Origin: an uncultured Alphaproteobacteria bacterium
Lineage (GTDB): Bacteria > Pseudomonadota > Alphaproteobacteria > Rhodobacterales > Rhodobacteraceae
DNA length: 64,000 nucleotides
Assembly: GCA_902574225.1 (NCBI GenBank)
Contig: CACGMO010000001.1
Span: 81,559-145,558 of the forward strand
Reading direction: 5' to 3'
The position numbers were made by a program, and so were the translations under genes. This document shows, piece after piece, positions 39,240 through 49,016 of this stretch (the first letter of the stretch is position 1; each line of letters begins with the position of its first letter). A model generated the notes under the pieces. It made no database searches and had not been told where the DNA came from. It was given only the letters and a program-made list of their open reading frames with translations.

Positions 39240-40625
39240 ATGAATTTCGATTTGGTAATAATTGGTTCAGGGCCAGGAGGTTATGTGGCTGCAATTAGAG
39301 GCGCTCAATTAGGGCTAAAAGTTGCTGTCATTGAAAGGGAAGCTCTGGGAGGTATATGCCTCAATTGGGGATGTATTCCCACAAAGTCATTTTTAAGATC
39401 GGCTGAGGTTCTCAAAATTATAAAGGGTTCTGAAAAGTACGGTATAAAAAGCAAATTGGGAGACATAGATATACGCGAGGTCGTTAAAAGATCTCGTTCC
39501 ATTGCTAAAAAATTATCTTCTGGCGTCGAATACCTTCTAAAAAAAAACAAGGTTGAAATTTTCCTTGGGGAAGCTTCATTCAAATCATCTAAATCTATTC
39601 AAATTAAATCCAAAGATAACTCGATTAAAGAAATAACCAGTAAAAATATATGTATTGCAACTGGTGGAAGACCGCGTGAAATCAGTGGAGTTCCTAATTC
39701 TAGCAATATTTGGTTCTATAAAGAGGCTCTTCAAGTTGATAAGATACCTAGTAAGCTCCTTGTCGTTGGTTCAGGCGCGATTGGTGTAGAATTTGCTAGT
39801 TTTTTCTCACAAATGGGTTCAGATGTTTCACTATTAGAATCAAAACCGACTATTCTTCCAAATGAAGACTTGGAAGTATCAAACTTTGTAGAAAAACAGT
39901 TTTTAAAGCGGGGAATTAAGGTTTATAAAAATCACTCACTTTTATCTCTGAAAGAAAAAGGAAGTTTATTCGAGGCTGAATTGAAAAGCGAAAACAAAAC
40001 GCTTTCATTGGAGTTTGAAAAGGCTATTTTAGCTATAGGGATTATTGGAAATATAGAAAATCTAAATCTTGAAAATATAAATATCAATTGTTCAAATGGA
40101 AGTATTGTAGTTGACGAATATTGTAAAACAAATGTAGATAATATTTATGCTATCGGTGATGTAGCAAGCCCTCCTTGGCTTGCTCATAAGGCAAGTCATG
40201 AAGGTATTTCCGTCGCTGAACAAATCGCTGGGATGAACGTACACCCTATAAAAAAAGATCGAATTCCATCTTGTACTTATTGCGATCCAGAAGTAGCTAG
40301 TATTGGCCTTACTGAAAAGGAAGCGATTGAAAATGGTTTTGATTTCAAGATCGGAATGTTTCCTTTTAGTGCCAATGGTAAAGCGATGGCTATGGGATAT
40401 GAAGATGGTTTTGTTAAGACCATAATTCAGAAAGATACTGGGGAGTTTTTGGGCGTGCATATGGTTGGAATGGGTGTTACCGAATTAATTCATAATTATG
40501 CTTTGGCTAAGGAGGCTGAGATTATAAAGGAAAATGTTGAGAATACTATTTTTCCTCACCCTACGCTATCAGAAGCAATTCATGAAAGTGTTTTAAAAGC
40601 ATCTGATAGAGAACTACATATATAA
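39240..40625 (+). CDS. lpdA: Dihydrolipoyl dehydrogenase (E3)
   Basis: FAD enzyme that reoxidises lipoamide in 2-oxoacid dehydrogenase and glycine cleavage complexes. The ATG at 39240, just after GGGGG, gives the expected start MNFDLVIIGSGPGGYVAA and 461 aa. The redox pair lies in GGICLNWGCIPTKS. A second dinucleotide fold (VVGSGAIGVEFASFF), AIGDVA, and the active-site His-Glu in HPTLSEAIHE are present. It is directly followed by lipA, so it probably serves the pyruvate dehydrogenase complex, whose E1/E2 genes lie outside the window. Confidence 0.96.
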   Translation: MNFDLVIIGSGPGGYVAAIRGAQLGLKVAVIEREALGGICLNWGCIPTKSFLRSAEVLKIIKGSEKYGIKSKLGDIDIREVVKRSRSIAKKLSSGVEYLLKKNKVEIFLGEASFKSSKSIQIKSKDNSIKEITSKNICIATGGRPREISGVPNSSNIWFYKEALQVDKIPSKLLVVGSGAIGVEFASFFSQMGSDVSLLESKPTILPNEDLEVSNFVEKQFLKRGIKVYKNHSLLSLKEKGSLFEAELKSENKTLSLEFEKAILAIGIIGNIENLNLENININCSNGSIVVDEYCKTNVDNIYAIGDVASPPWLAHKASHEGISVAEQIAGMNVHPIKKDRIPSCTYCDPEVASIGLTEKEAIENGFDFKIGMFPFSANGKAMAMGYEDGFVKTIIQKDTGEFLGVHMVGMGVTELIHNYALAKEAEIIKENVENTIFPHPTLSEAIHESVLKASDRELHI

Positions 40626-40637
40626 TATTGGATAAAG

Positions 40638-41606
40638 ATGAATAAAAGATTTGAAATAAGACACCCAGAAAAGCTTAAAAACCAATCCGTACCTATGCCA
40701 AAAAAACCTTCATGGATAAAGGTAAAAGCTCCATTTTCTGAAGGCTTTAAAGAAACAAGGAAGCTTGTTAAACAAAATAATCTTAAAACAATCTGTGAAG
40801 AGGCTAGTTGCCCTAATATCGGAGAATGTTGGTCTAGGGGCCATGCGACGTTTTTAATAATGGGAGACATATGCACAAGAGGCTGCGCATTTTGTAACGT
40901 CAAAACAGGCATGCCCTTCAAGCTTGATATGTTGGAGCCAGAGCGAATAGGGCTTTCAGTTCAGAAAATGAATCTTAGACATGTAGTCATTACTAGTGTC
41001 GATAGAGACGATCTTCCAGATGGTGGAGCACAGCACTACGTTAAAACAATAGAAGCTATTAAAAGGTATTCTCCATCGACGACTATTGAAATTTTAACAC
41101 CAGATTTTTTGAAATGTGATGATGCAGTAATAGTTCCGATTTTGAACTCTGAACCGGATGTATTTAATCACAACTTAGAAACCGTACCAAGCCTTTATCC
41201 AGTGGTGCGGCCTGGAGCTAGATATTTCACTTCATTAAGACTTTTAAGTAGGGTAAAAGAAGAAGATCAGTCAATCTTCACGAAATCTGGCATAATGGTA
41301 GGGATGGGTGAGACAAGAATTGAAGTTGGTCAACTAATGGATGACTTAAGAGCAGCGAAGGTAGATTTTTTAACTATTGGTCAATATTTACAACCAACGC
41401 CCAAGCATTTTCCAGTCAAAGAATTTGTACCACCTGAGACATTTGAACATTATAAAAAATTGGCACTTGGAAAAGGGTTCTTGCTAGTCTCATCAACGCC
41501 GTTAACCAGATCGTCTTTTCATGCTGATGATGATTTTATACTATTAAAAGAAGCTAGAAGAAAAGTCTTGGATGCTCAAAAAAACGTTAACAAAAAACGT
41601 ATATGA
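40638..41606 (+). CDS. lipA: Lipoyl synthase
   Basis: Radical SAM enzyme inserting two sulfurs into octanoyl-E2 or GcvH. It has 322 aa. The auxiliary cluster ligands Cys53, Cys58 and Cys64 are in [12 protein letters not shown], and the radical SAM ligands Cys79, Cys83 and Cys86 are in CTRGCAFC. The C-terminal [14 protein letters not shown] holds the third-cluster Ser ligand (RSS). The 3' end overlaps the next gene by 35 bp. Confidence 0.97.
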   Translation: MNKRFEIRHPEKLKNQSVPMPKKPSWIKVKAPFSEGFKETRKLVKQNNLKTICEEASCPNIGECWSRGHATFLIMGDICTRGCAFCNVKTGMPFKLDMLEPERIGLSVQKMNLRHVVITSVDRDDLPDGGAQHYVKTIEAIKRYSPSTTIEILTPDFLKCDDAVIVPILNSEPDVFNHNLETVPSLYPVVRPGARYFTSLRLLSRVKEEDQSIFTKSGIMVGMGETRIEVGQLMDDLRAAKVDFLTIGQYLQPTPKHFPVKEFVPPETFEHYKKLALGKGFLLVSSTPLTRSSFHADDDFILLKEARRKVLDAQKNVNKKRI

Positions 41607-42009
41607 TTGTAGAGCTAGTGATCTACTCAATGTAGTAGCTGATGTAAAATCATACTCAGACTTTATCCCTTTTTGTTCAAATGTCGATATTTATGAGAAG
41701 TCTGGTACGGCGGAGCAAGAGCACTTTTCTGCGTGCCTATCAATAGACTTCAAATTCACTATCGAAAATTTTGAAACAAAGGTAGTGGTAGACCGGAAAT
41801 TGAATGCTATTTCAATTTCTGGTGACACTAAGCCATTTAAATCTTTAAACGCCGAGTGGTCATTTATTGAAAAGGACAATTTTTGTAAAGTTATTTTCTC
41901 TTTAGAGGTATCGTTCACTTCATTCATAAAAGAGAGGTTAGTTTCACTTAGTTTTGAAAAAGTTGCATTAAATGTTATCGAGGCTTTTGAAAATAGAGCT
42001 AAGGAGTAA
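41572..42009 (+). CDS. RatA/Coq10-like START-domain protein
   Basis: A 145-aa helix-grip (START) protein. The opening segment [20 protein letters not shown] followed by CSNVDIYEK, and the C-terminal hydrophobic helix, match the Coq10/RatA family, thought to bind ubiquinone and support respiration. Its ATG lies inside lipA, so it is translationally coupled. Although some family members are called toxin RatA, the location after lipA is the standard alphaproteobacterial Coq10-type context. Confidence 0.9.
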   Translation: MLKKTLTKNVYDCRASDLLNVVADVKSYSDFIPFCSNVDIYEKSGTAEQEHFSACLSIDFKFTIENFETKVVVDRKLNAISISGDTKPFKSLNAEWSFIEKDNFCKVIFSLEVSFTSFIKERLVSLSFEKVALNVIEAFENRAKE

Positions 42010-42013
42010 GTTC

Positions 42014-42508
42014 TTAAACATTTTTTAAAATATCAAGGCTCATTTTAAGTGCTTCATTCACACTTTTTTGTTGTATTTTATTTCTATCAATATTTCCAAA
42101 GTTATGTTCAGTAACTACCTCAGTGTCATAAGACGATAGTTTAACTCCAATAAAAACCAAACCAACTGGTTTAGACTCTGATCCACTTGGTCCAGCAACT
42201 CCCGATATTGCTATAGTTAAAGTTTTTGATACCGCCTGCTTGCATAAACCAGCTAACATTTCTCTTACTGTTTCAAAACTCACTGCACCATGGGACTTTA
42301 AGGTTTTAACATCTACGTTTAAAAATTTTCTTTTTGACTCATTTGAATAGCAAATGATGCCATATGAAAAAACAGCTGAAGACCCAGCTATTCCCGTAAT
42401 ATTTGCACTTAATAGTCCACCCGTGCAGCTTTCAGCAGTTATTAATTTTATACTTTTTTGCAAGCAAGATTCTAAGAGTTCTTTAGATAATTTTTGAGAT
42501 TTTAGCAT
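42014..42508 (-). CDS. pncC: CinA C-terminal-type nicotinamide-nucleotide amidohydrolase
   Basis: A 164-aa stand-alone CinA C-terminal domain. It probably converts NMN to nicotinic acid mononucleotide for NAD salvage. Seen: TAESCTGGLLSANITGIAGS with the catalytic Ser and the GIICYSNESKRKFLNV block, then ISGVAGPSGSESKPVGLVFIG. The N-terminal CinA (COG1058) domain is absent. It converges with the Coq10-like gene, 4 bp apart, and abuts pgpA. Confidence 0.94.
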   Translation of the reverse strand: MLKSQKLSKELLESCLQKSIKLITAESCTGGLLSANITGIAGSSAVFSYGIICYSNESKRKFLNVDVKTLKSHGAVSFETVREMLAGLCKQAVSKTLTIAISGVAGPSGSESKPVGLVFIGVKLSSYDTEVVTEHNFGNIDRNKIQQKSVNEALKMSLDILKNV

Positions 42509-42973
42509 TTAAAAACTCAATGCAAATGTTAATAAAAGTGCAGAGAAGATGCCTGCTAAAATATCGTCAAATATTACACCAAAAGTACTATTCATTTTAT
42601 CAAACTTATTTATCGGATAAGGTTTGACAATGTCAAAAAACCTAAAAAAAAGCAATGCGATTATACACATAAATAATTGTGGGGGATTAGTTTGCTCAAA
42701 AAGTAATAAAGGCAGTAAAGCAATTGATTGTCCGATAACCTCATCTATCACAATCTCACTTCGATCTTTTTCTGATAACTTATAGGTATAGACGCTAACA
42801 GCAAAAAATGCCAAAATAATGGTTATCAAAATAATAATTATAAATAAGTAAGAACTTAAATACTTAGCAAATAAATAAAAGATCAATGTAGTAACTAAGC
42901 TTGCAATCGATCCTGGTGCTATTTTCACATATCCAATATAAAAAAAAGTTACTATTAATCTAGCTAGTCTCAT
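42509..42973 (-). CDS. pgpA: Phosphatidylglycerophosphatase A
   Basis: Dephosphorylates phosphatidylglycerophosphate to phosphatidylglycerol in the inner membrane. I use the ATG at 42971-42973 (154 aa, start MRLARLIVTFFYIGYVKIAP), which lies inside the ispF end; a TTG further upstream is unlikely. Seen: KIAPGSIASL, then EIVIDEVIGQSIALLPL and FFRFFDIVKPYPI, and the DDILAG motif with the acidic residues for metal binding. Four hydrophobic segments are visible. Confidence 0.93.
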   Translation of the reverse strand: MRLARLIVTFFYIGYVKIAPGSIASLVTTLIFYLFAKYLSSYLFIIIILITIILAFFAVSVYTYKLSEKDRSEIVIDEVIGQSIALLPLLLFEQTNPPQLFMCIIALLFFRFFDIVKPYPINKFDKMNSTFGVIFDDILAGIFSALLLTFALSF

Positions 42974-43439
42974 ATAGTAGAACCGAACATATTGATGCAA
43001 TCCCTTCCTCTCGTCCTGTGAACCCCAATCCTTCTGTGGTTGTTGCTTTCACATTAATTTTATCTCGTTCCAGTGAGCAGATTTTAGAGAGATTAGCTAT
43101 TAGCTGCTCCCTAACACTATTTATTTTAGGTTTTTCACATATAATGGTTAAGTCAATATTAGACAATTTAAGATTTCTTTGTTTAGCTTTTTTGAGAGAC
43201 CAGTTTAAAAAAATTATGGAATCCGCTTTTTCCCATTTTTCATCTGTATCAGGGAAATGTAGCCCTATATCGCCAAGAGCTGAAGCGCCTAATATTGCAT
43301 CAGTGAGGGCGTGGAGAGCTACATCAGCGTCTGAATGTCCAGCTAGACTTCTATCGAAGGGTATTTCAACTCCACACAAATATATTTTATTTCCTGGTTC
43401 GAATGCGTGAACATCAAATCCAGTACCTATTCTAAACAT
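42960..43439 (-). CDS. ispF: 2-C-methyl-D-erythritol 2,4-cyclodiphosphate synthase
   Basis: Fifth step of the MEP isoprenoid pathway. It has 159 aa, forming a trimer. The zinc ligands are in GFDVHAF and HSDADVALHALTDAILGA. IGLHFPDTDEKWEKADS and the C-terminal KATTTEGLGFTGREEGIAS block are standard. It overlaps ispD by 8 bp and pgpA by 14 bp. ispD and ispF are separate here rather than fused as in many Alphaproteobacteria. Confidence 0.97.
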   Translation of the reverse strand: MFRIGTGFDVHAFEPGNKIYLCGVEIPFDRSLAGHSDADVALHALTDAILGASALGDIGLHFPDTDEKWEKADSIIFLNWSLKKAKQRNLKLSNIDLTIICEKPKINSVREQLIANLSKICSLERDKINVKATTTEGLGFTGREEGIASICSVLLYETS

Positions 43440-44130
43440 TTAAAAAAAGTTTCTCTGCTATTTTAATATCCTCTGGAGTTGTAATTTTAAAATTATACTC
43501 GCTGCCGGAAACAATATCGATTTTTTTTTTGTCAATGAGAGCTAAGTTAACATCATCCGTATGTTGTTGATCGCAATTCATATGTGTTCGATAGATATAG
43601 TCAAAGTGAAATGCTTGAGGTGTTTGCGCTCTGATAAGAGAGTCGCGATTGAGAACAAGAGAATCAATTGTACTTTGATTATTTTCTTTTACTTCTACGT
43701 AAAGAGTATCTGGAATCTTTATTGCAGGGAAAACGACATCGAAATTATCTAGACCTTTTATACAATTTTTTATAATTTCATTGCTGGTGAAAGGTCTTGC
43801 CCCATCTTGAATAAGTATTTTTTTACAACCTATCTCTGATATCGCTTTAAGACCATTCTTAACAGACTGAGACCTTGTTTTACCTCCAAAACATTTTGAT
43901 AATAGTTTTGGGTTTTTAATTTTAGCTATGGCTTTCTCATAAAAATCTAAGTGATCTTTATTTATAACCACAACGACAAAGTCTATCAGAGGTTCGTCTA
44001 AAAAATTCTCAATATTTTTTTCTAAAACATACTTATGCCCAAAATGTAGATATTGTTTTGGAACTATTGATTTTGATCTTACCCCTTTTCCTGCAGCAAC
44101 AATTAATGCACCTGTAATTTTTTTTTCCAT
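43432..44130 (-). CDS. ispD: 2-C-methyl-D-erythritol 4-phosphate cytidylyltransferase
   Basis: Third step of the MEP pathway: adds CMP from CTP to methylerythritol phosphate. The ATG at 44128-44130 gives 232 aa and a start (MEKKITGALIVAAGKGVRSK) typical of the nucleotidyltransferase loop; a TTG at 44160 is unlikely. KQYLHFGHKYVLEKNIENF, GGKTRSQSVKNGL, ILIQDGARPF and RAQTPQAFHF are present. It is divergent from ntrB across 109 bp. Confidence 0.96.
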   Translation of the reverse strand: MEKKITGALIVAAGKGVRSKSIVPKQYLHFGHKYVLEKNIENFLDEPLIDFVVVVINKDHLDFYEKAIAKIKNPKLLSKCFGGKTRSQSVKNGLKAISEIGCKKILIQDGARPFTSNEIIKNCIKGLDNFDVVFPAIKIPDTLYVEVKENNQSTIDSLVLNRDSLIRAQTPQAFHFDYIYRTHMNCDQQHTDDVNLALIDKKKIDIVSGSEYNFKITTPEDIKIAEKLFLNV

Positions 44131-44239
44131 AAAGAATTTATTGTAATTAGCGTAGTTCAAGTTTAAATTGATAACCTTAATAATTGCAATAATAATTACG
44201 CTTTTATTTATGTTATGATATTATGGCCTGAGCACTAGA

Positions 44240-45313
44240 ATGGATTTTAGAGACTTATGGGAATCTGTACCATATCCAGCATTTGTATTAAATGTTAAAA
44301 ATGAAATTAAGTTAGCTAACCCTTTATCTCAGCAATATTGTGAGACCTCTCTTTATCGTTTAGTAGGCAAAAAGCTGAGTAGCTTCATTGGTCCAAATAG
44401 TGCCGTTTTCGAAGTGCTTGATAAAATAAGCAGTAATTCATCCGCAATTGTAAAGTTCGATGTACCAATAAATTGGAAAAATAAGGGAAATCAAGTTTTT
44501 GATATGTACGCAGTAAGTGTTGAAACTGGTATTAGTAATTTAATTTTCTTTCATCCAAAACGCCTCAAGGGTAAGATGGAGCAGGCTTTATTAAATCAGA
44601 GTTCTATTAAATCGGTTAGTGCTATGGGATCAGTGTTATCTCATGAGATCAAAAATCCACTTGCGAGTATTATTGGTGCGGCACAATTACTTGAAAGTTC
44701 AAATGTAAAAAACAAGAAAGCTTTAACGCAAATCATTCTTGAGGAAGCTAAGAGAATTGAGAGCATTGTTGATAGGGTTCAACTTTTGGGAGAAATCAAT
44801 AGGCTGGATTTTGACGTATTAAATATTCATGATGTAATTGACAAAGTTAAAAGGAGTGCATCACAGGGCTACGGTTCACACGTATCCTTTGAAGAAAATT
44901 ATGACCCTTCTATTCCGAACGTAAATGGGGACTTTGAATTGCTCACCCAGGCTTTTCATAACCTAATTAAAAATTCTTGTGAAGCTGTTGGCAAAAAGGG
45001 TGGGCGAATAACTATAAAGACCTCTTTCTATTCTGGATTAGCTCTAGGTGCAATTGGGAAAAAAAATAAAAAGCTACAGTTAATGATAACCTTTTCTGAT
45101 AATGGACCAGGTGTATCAAAGAATATTGTATCCGATATATTTGATCCATTTAGCACAACAAAAATGGGTGGATCCGGCCTTGGGCTACCTCTAGTCGCTA
45201 AGATAATATCTGAACATGGTGGCTTTGTTGAACTAGACGATATGTCCGAAGGAGCATGTTTTAATATTTATCTTCCGGCTTGCGATATCTCCTTATCTGA
45301 AAGGATGCACTAG
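44240..45313 (+). CDS. ntrB: Nitrogen regulation sensor histidine kinase NtrB
   Basis: Cytosolic kinase/phosphatase for NtrC, controlled by PII. It has 357 aa. An N-terminal PAS domain (about 1-110) is followed by the H-box SVLSHEIKNPLASIIGAAQL with His135, then the N box (HNLIKNSCEAV), the G1 box (FSDNGPGV) and the G2 box (GGSGLGLPLV). No membrane segment is present. In many relatives dusB (nifR3) precedes ntrB; here ispD is next, on the other strand. Confidence 0.96.
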   Translation: MDFRDLWESVPYPAFVLNVKNEIKLANPLSQQYCETSLYRLVGKKLSSFIGPNSAVFEVLDKISSNSSAIVKFDVPINWKNKGNQVFDMYAVSVETGISNLIFFHPKRLKGKMEQALLNQSSIKSVSAMGSVLSHEIKNPLASIIGAAQLLESSNVKNKKALTQIILEEAKRIESIVDRVQLLGEINRLDFDVLNIHDVIDKVKRSASQGYGSHVSFEENYDPSIPNVNGDFELLTQAFHNLIKNSCEAVGKKGGRITIKTSFYSGLALGAIGKKNKKLQLMITFSDNGPGVSKNIVSDIFDPFSTTKMGGSGLGLPLVAKIISEHGGFVELDDMSEGACFNIYLPACDISLSERMH

Positions 45314-46725
45314 TGGAAGGAAATGTAATAATTGCAGATGATGATAGATCGCTGAGAATGATATTGGCTCAAGCATTATCGCGAGCTGGTTGTAAAGTAA
45401 GAGCAACAGGTACTCTAAGTACTTTATGGCGTTGGCTTGAAGATGGTGAGGGTGAGGTTCTAGTAACAGATGTTATGATGCCTGATGGAGATACTTTAGA
45501 GCTTTTACCGAGAATTAAAAGGAAAAGACCTGATATGCCAATAATTGTAATGTCTGCAAAAAATAATCTTAATACTGCAATGCGGGCAAATCAATTTGGT
45601 GCTTATCAATATTTGCCTAAACCATTTGATTTAAAAGATCTAATTTCATCCGTGAATACAGCAATTAAGTTGAGGTCAAACCCCTCGTCAACTTTGAAAA
45701 GCAACTTGATAAAAGATAATAGTCATTTGGAAGATAATTTGCCGATAGTTGGTAGTTCGCCTGTGATGCAAAATATTTATCGTATTTTGTCAAAAGTGAT
45801 CGACACGGATTTTAATATTTTAATTGAAGGTAAATCAGGGACTGGAAAAAATTTAATTGCAAAGATTCTGCATGATTTTGGAACTAGAAAAGACAAGAGT
45901 TTTTTAAGCGTCGATCTTTCGCTTATGTCGTTAAAGGAATTACAAGATATTTTCTCAGAAAATTTTGAAGGTCAAAGTGATATAATCGTTGGAACTTTGT
46001 TTTTGGATGAAATAAGTAATGCGAATATTGAGGTTCAAAACTTTATTCTTTCTGTGATAAATAAGAAAGAAACTTCGAAAAAAGGGTATAAAGACTTAAA
46101 AATCATAAGTTCTTCAAGACAAGATCTTAAAGAAGCTATTGAAAATGGCAGATTTCGTGAAGACTTATATTATAGACTAAATGAAGTTTCACTCGTGATC
46201 CCGCTACTTGAGGAAAGGCTGGGAGATATCCCAGAGCTTGCTAGACATTTTTTAAAAGAGTTTTCAAATAATGATAATGAGACTAAATCGCTTACTAAAG
46301 GTGCGGTAGAACTTATTAAAAAGAAAAAGTGGTCAGGGAATGTTAGGGAATTAAAAAATTTTATTGGCCGACTTTCATTAGTGTCAAATACTGACACTAT
46401 AGATGAGAAAATAACGAAGTATGAGCTTGCAATGATTACACCCGAAGAATCTGATTTAAACCCACTAGAGGGATCAAGAATATCAAAGTCTCTTGAAATG
46501 CATTTATCCCATTATTTTCGATCACTTGGAGATAGCTTGCCTGCTCCAGGCTTATATCAAACGATTTTAAAGGAAGTAGAAGTACCTTTAATAAACTTGA
46601 CACTTGCTTTGTGTGACGGCAATCAAATAAAAGCGGCTAATTTACTAGGAATAAATAGAAATACATTGAGAAAAAAAATTAAAGACTATGATTTAGTTGT
46701 TACACGTGGTAAAAAAATGATGTAA
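45313..46725 (+). CDS. ntrC: Nitrogen regulator NtrC lacking the GAFTGA loop
   Basis: Response regulator of the NtrB kinase, 470 aa, starting at a GTG that overlaps the ntrB stop. The receiver domain has Asp53 in LVTDVMMPDG and Lys in LPKPF. The AAA+ domain keeps Walker A GKSGTGKN (173-180) and Walker B GTLFLDEIS (227-235), but between them the usual GAFTGA-bearing stretch is gone: only FSENFEGQSDIIV remains. The C-terminal Fis-type helix-turn-helix (DGNQIKAANLLGINRNTLRK) is intact. GAFTGA is the sigma-54 contact, so this NtrC probably activates through another sigma factor, as known for Rhodobacter capsulatus NtrC. Confidence 0.95.
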   Translation: MEGNVIIADDDRSLRMILAQALSRAGCKVRATGTLSTLWRWLEDGEGEVLVTDVMMPDGDTLELLPRIKRKRPDMPIIVMSAKNNLNTAMRANQFGAYQYLPKPFDLKDLISSVNTAIKLRSNPSSTLKSNLIKDNSHLEDNLPIVGSSPVMQNIYRILSKVIDTDFNILIEGKSGTGKNLIAKILHDFGTRKDKSFLSVDLSLMSLKELQDIFSENFEGQSDIIVGTLFLDEISNANIEVQNFILSVINKKETSKKGYKDLKIISSSRQDLKEAIENGRFREDLYYRLNEVSLVIPLLEERLGDIPELARHFLKEFSNNDNETKSLTKGAVELIKKKKWSGNVRELKNFIGRLSLVSNTDTIDEKITKYELAMITPEESDLNPLEGSRISKSLEMHLSHYFRSLGDSLPAPGLYQTILKEVEVPLINLTLALCDGNQIKAANLLGINRNTLRKKIKDYDLVVTRGKKMM

Positions 46726-46736
46726 ATTTACAACAA

Positions 46737-49016
46737 ATGAGCAGACAGATTGTAAATACTGTTAAAAATAAATACTTTTTTAGTAATATTTTAGACAAAG
46801 TTTTATTCTCTAATTCGGCAACATTTATTGTTGTTTTTCTTGGGCCACTATTGTCAATTATTACTTTTTTAGCCTTCAGTATAATCGAGGAGTCATCAAG
46901 ACCAGAACTATTGTCGGCAATAATTGTATTAGATTTTTTATATATATTTATTGTAGGGATTTTAATCTTGCTCAAAGTCTCAAAAGTATTTGTGCACCAA
47001 AGGGCTGGAAGAGGCGGGTCTACACTCCATCTTAGAATTACCTCAGTTTTTTCGATTCTCGCATTATCTCCTGCAATAATTGTAGCTGTCTTTGCAACTA
47101 TATCCCTAAATTTTGGGCTAGAGGACTGGTTTTCAGAAAAAGTTCAGAGGGTAGTAGGAAATTCGTTGGAGTCTGCTAGGACATATAAGATGGAACATAC
47201 GCAAAGTCTGAAAAATGATGCATTTTGGTTGTCAAAAGTGTTAAATACTGAGAAGCAATTTAGACCTTTTTTAAGTGATGGTGATCTTCGAAAGATCCTT
47301 AATGTGAATCAACAAGAAGGAATATCAAAATCTTTTTTAATTAATTATTCAGGAATACTCAAGGTCAGAGGCGAGAGAAGCTACTTGTTCGATTTTAAGC
47401 CAGTGACAGATTATGATGTGCTTGTTGCAAAAAATGAAGGAATTGCAGTAATTGAGGATCTTGAAAACAATGAATTTAGAGCCATCGTGTTTATGGAAGC
47501 ATTCCCTGACCGATTGCTTTACGTAACTAGAAACGTGGATGGAGAGGTTTTATCTTTATTAGATCAAACAAAAGAGACTGTGATACTCTATGATAAGATT
47601 GAAAAGGAGAGAGGCCAAATGCTTTTTGAGTTTGGTCAGCTTTATTTAGGTTTTTCGATCGTACTAATTCTATCAGCCGTATGGTTCGCTTTATGGATTG
47701 CTGAGAGGTTAACAAAACCAGTGAGCAATTTGGTTGCTGCCGTCGCAAAAGTTGCGGACGGAGACCTTACCGTAGAGGTTTCTGAAGAAAAAGGCAAAGA
47801 TGAGGTCGCTATTCTCGGTAAAGTTTTTAATAAAATGACAAGGCAAATTAAAAAGCAAAGAGACTCACTTTTATCAATCAATAGTAAAACGGAAGAACAA
47901 AAGCGACAATTTGAAGCTGTTCTTGATGGTGCTTCAGGTGGAATAATAGGAATAGATGCTGATGGAACGATAAAAGTCATTAACGTGGCTGCTGAAAAAA
48001 TACTTGGATTATCTGAGAATGAAGGCTTGAATGAGGTTTTAAATAATGTTGTGCCAGAATTCACACCCCTATTTAATAAGGTCACGTTTCTGGATAGCGG
48101 GTCGTTAGAGGAAGAAGTTGAAATCCTTAGGGAGAATATAAAAGAAAAGATATTTTTGAAAATTTCGATAATAAAATCTGATAAAGGCCTGCTAGAGGGT
48201 TATGTTTTTACATTCGATGACCTGACCGATTTGGTTGCAGCACAGCGTTCTGCCGCGTGGGGAGATGTAGCTAGAAAGGTCGCTCATGAAGTAAAAAATC
48301 CCCTGACACCCATAAAGTTGGCTGCAGAAAGATTAAAAAAGTATTTTTTTAGTTTGAGTGAAAAGGATAAACTCTCAGCCTCGGAGTATGCAAATATGAT
48401 TATTAGACAAACGGAAAGCTTAAGTCGTTTGGTAACCGAGTTCAGTAACTTTTCTAGATTACCATTGCCTAAAAAAGTAGAGCTTGACTTATGTAAGCTT
48501 ACGGAGAGTGCTATCTTATTGCAAAAAGTTGCTCATAAAGATGTTATTTTTAAGTTTAAAAAGAGTGATGACTCCATTCTAATTTTGGGAGATGGTCAAT
48601 TGCTCAATCAAGCATTTTTAAATCTTATAAAAAACTCTATTGAATCAATAAATTCTGCAAAAGAAAATAAATTGATTGATGAAATTAAGTCTTATGGTCA
48701 AGTAGAAGTAGATATCCAAACTCAAAATGATGAAGTTTGTGTAACCATTTTGGATAACGGGATAGGATTGCCTAAAAATGTTAATCGATTATTCGAACCA
48801 TACGTGACGATAAAAAAAGAGGGTACCGGATTGGGGTTATCAATAGTAAAGCGGATTATCGAAGATCATTTAGGCAGCTTATTTCTTTTGCCAGGCCGTA
48901 AAATGAAAGGTAGCGATCATTTTGGAGCTGAGGCAAAAATCATCTTACCTACAATTAACTCGCAAAAACTAAAAATTGATCCAAAATCAAACCTCACAGG
49001 AGAGCGGATAAAATGA
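46737..49016 (+). CDS. ntrY: Sensor histidine kinase NtrY
   Basis: Membrane sensor kinase paired with NtrX, linked to nitrogen and redox responses. It has 759 aa. Hydrophobic segments lie at about residues 27-50, 60-82, 97-120 and 298-318, with a periplasmic loop between the last two. HAMP (ERLTKPVSNLVAAVAKVADG), PAS, the H-box DVARKVAHEVKNPLTPIKLA and the ATPase boxes (NLIKNSIESI, ILDNGIGL, GTGLGLSIVKRI) follow in order. It starts 11 bp after ntrC and overlaps ntrX by 4 bp. Confidence 0.96.
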   Translation: MSRQIVNTVKNKYFFSNILDKVLFSNSATFIVVFLGPLLSIITFLAFSIIEESSRPELLSAIIVLDFLYIFIVGILILLKVSKVFVHQRAGRGGSTLHLRITSVFSILALSPAIIVAVFATISLNFGLEDWFSEKVQRVVGNSLESARTYKMEHTQSLKNDAFWLSKVLNTEKQFRPFLSDGDLRKILNVNQQEGISKSFLINYSGILKVRGERSYLFDFKPVTDYDVLVAKNEGIAVIEDLENNEFRAIVFMEAFPDRLLYVTRNVDGEVLSLLDQTKETVILYDKIEKERGQMLFEFGQLYLGFSIVLILSAVWFALWIAERLTKPVSNLVAAVAKVADGDLTVEVSEEKGKDEVAILGKVFNKMTRQIKKQRDSLLSINSKTEEQKRQFEAVLDGASGGIIGIDADGTIKVINVAAEKILGLSENEGLNEVLNNVVPEFTPLFNKVTFLDSGSLEEEVEILRENIKEKIFLKISIIKSDKGLLEGYVFTFDDLTDLVAAQRSAAWGDVARKVAHEVKNPLTPIKLAAERLKKYFFSLSEKDKLSASEYANMIIRQTESLSRLVTEFSNFSRLPLPKKVELDLCKLTESAILLQKVAHKDVIFKFKKSDDSILILGDGQLLNQAFLNLIKNSIESINSAKENKLIDEIKSYGQVEVDIQTQNDEVCVTILDNGIGLPKNVNRLFEPYVTIKKEGTGLGLSIVKRIIEDHLGSLFLLPGRKMKGSDHFGAEAKIILPTINSQKLKIDPKSNLTGERIK

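Noticed and set aside
41572..42009. RatA toxin of a toxin-antitoxin pair
   Set aside because: There is no RatB partner, and the place after lipA is the standard spot of the Coq10-like respiratory protein.
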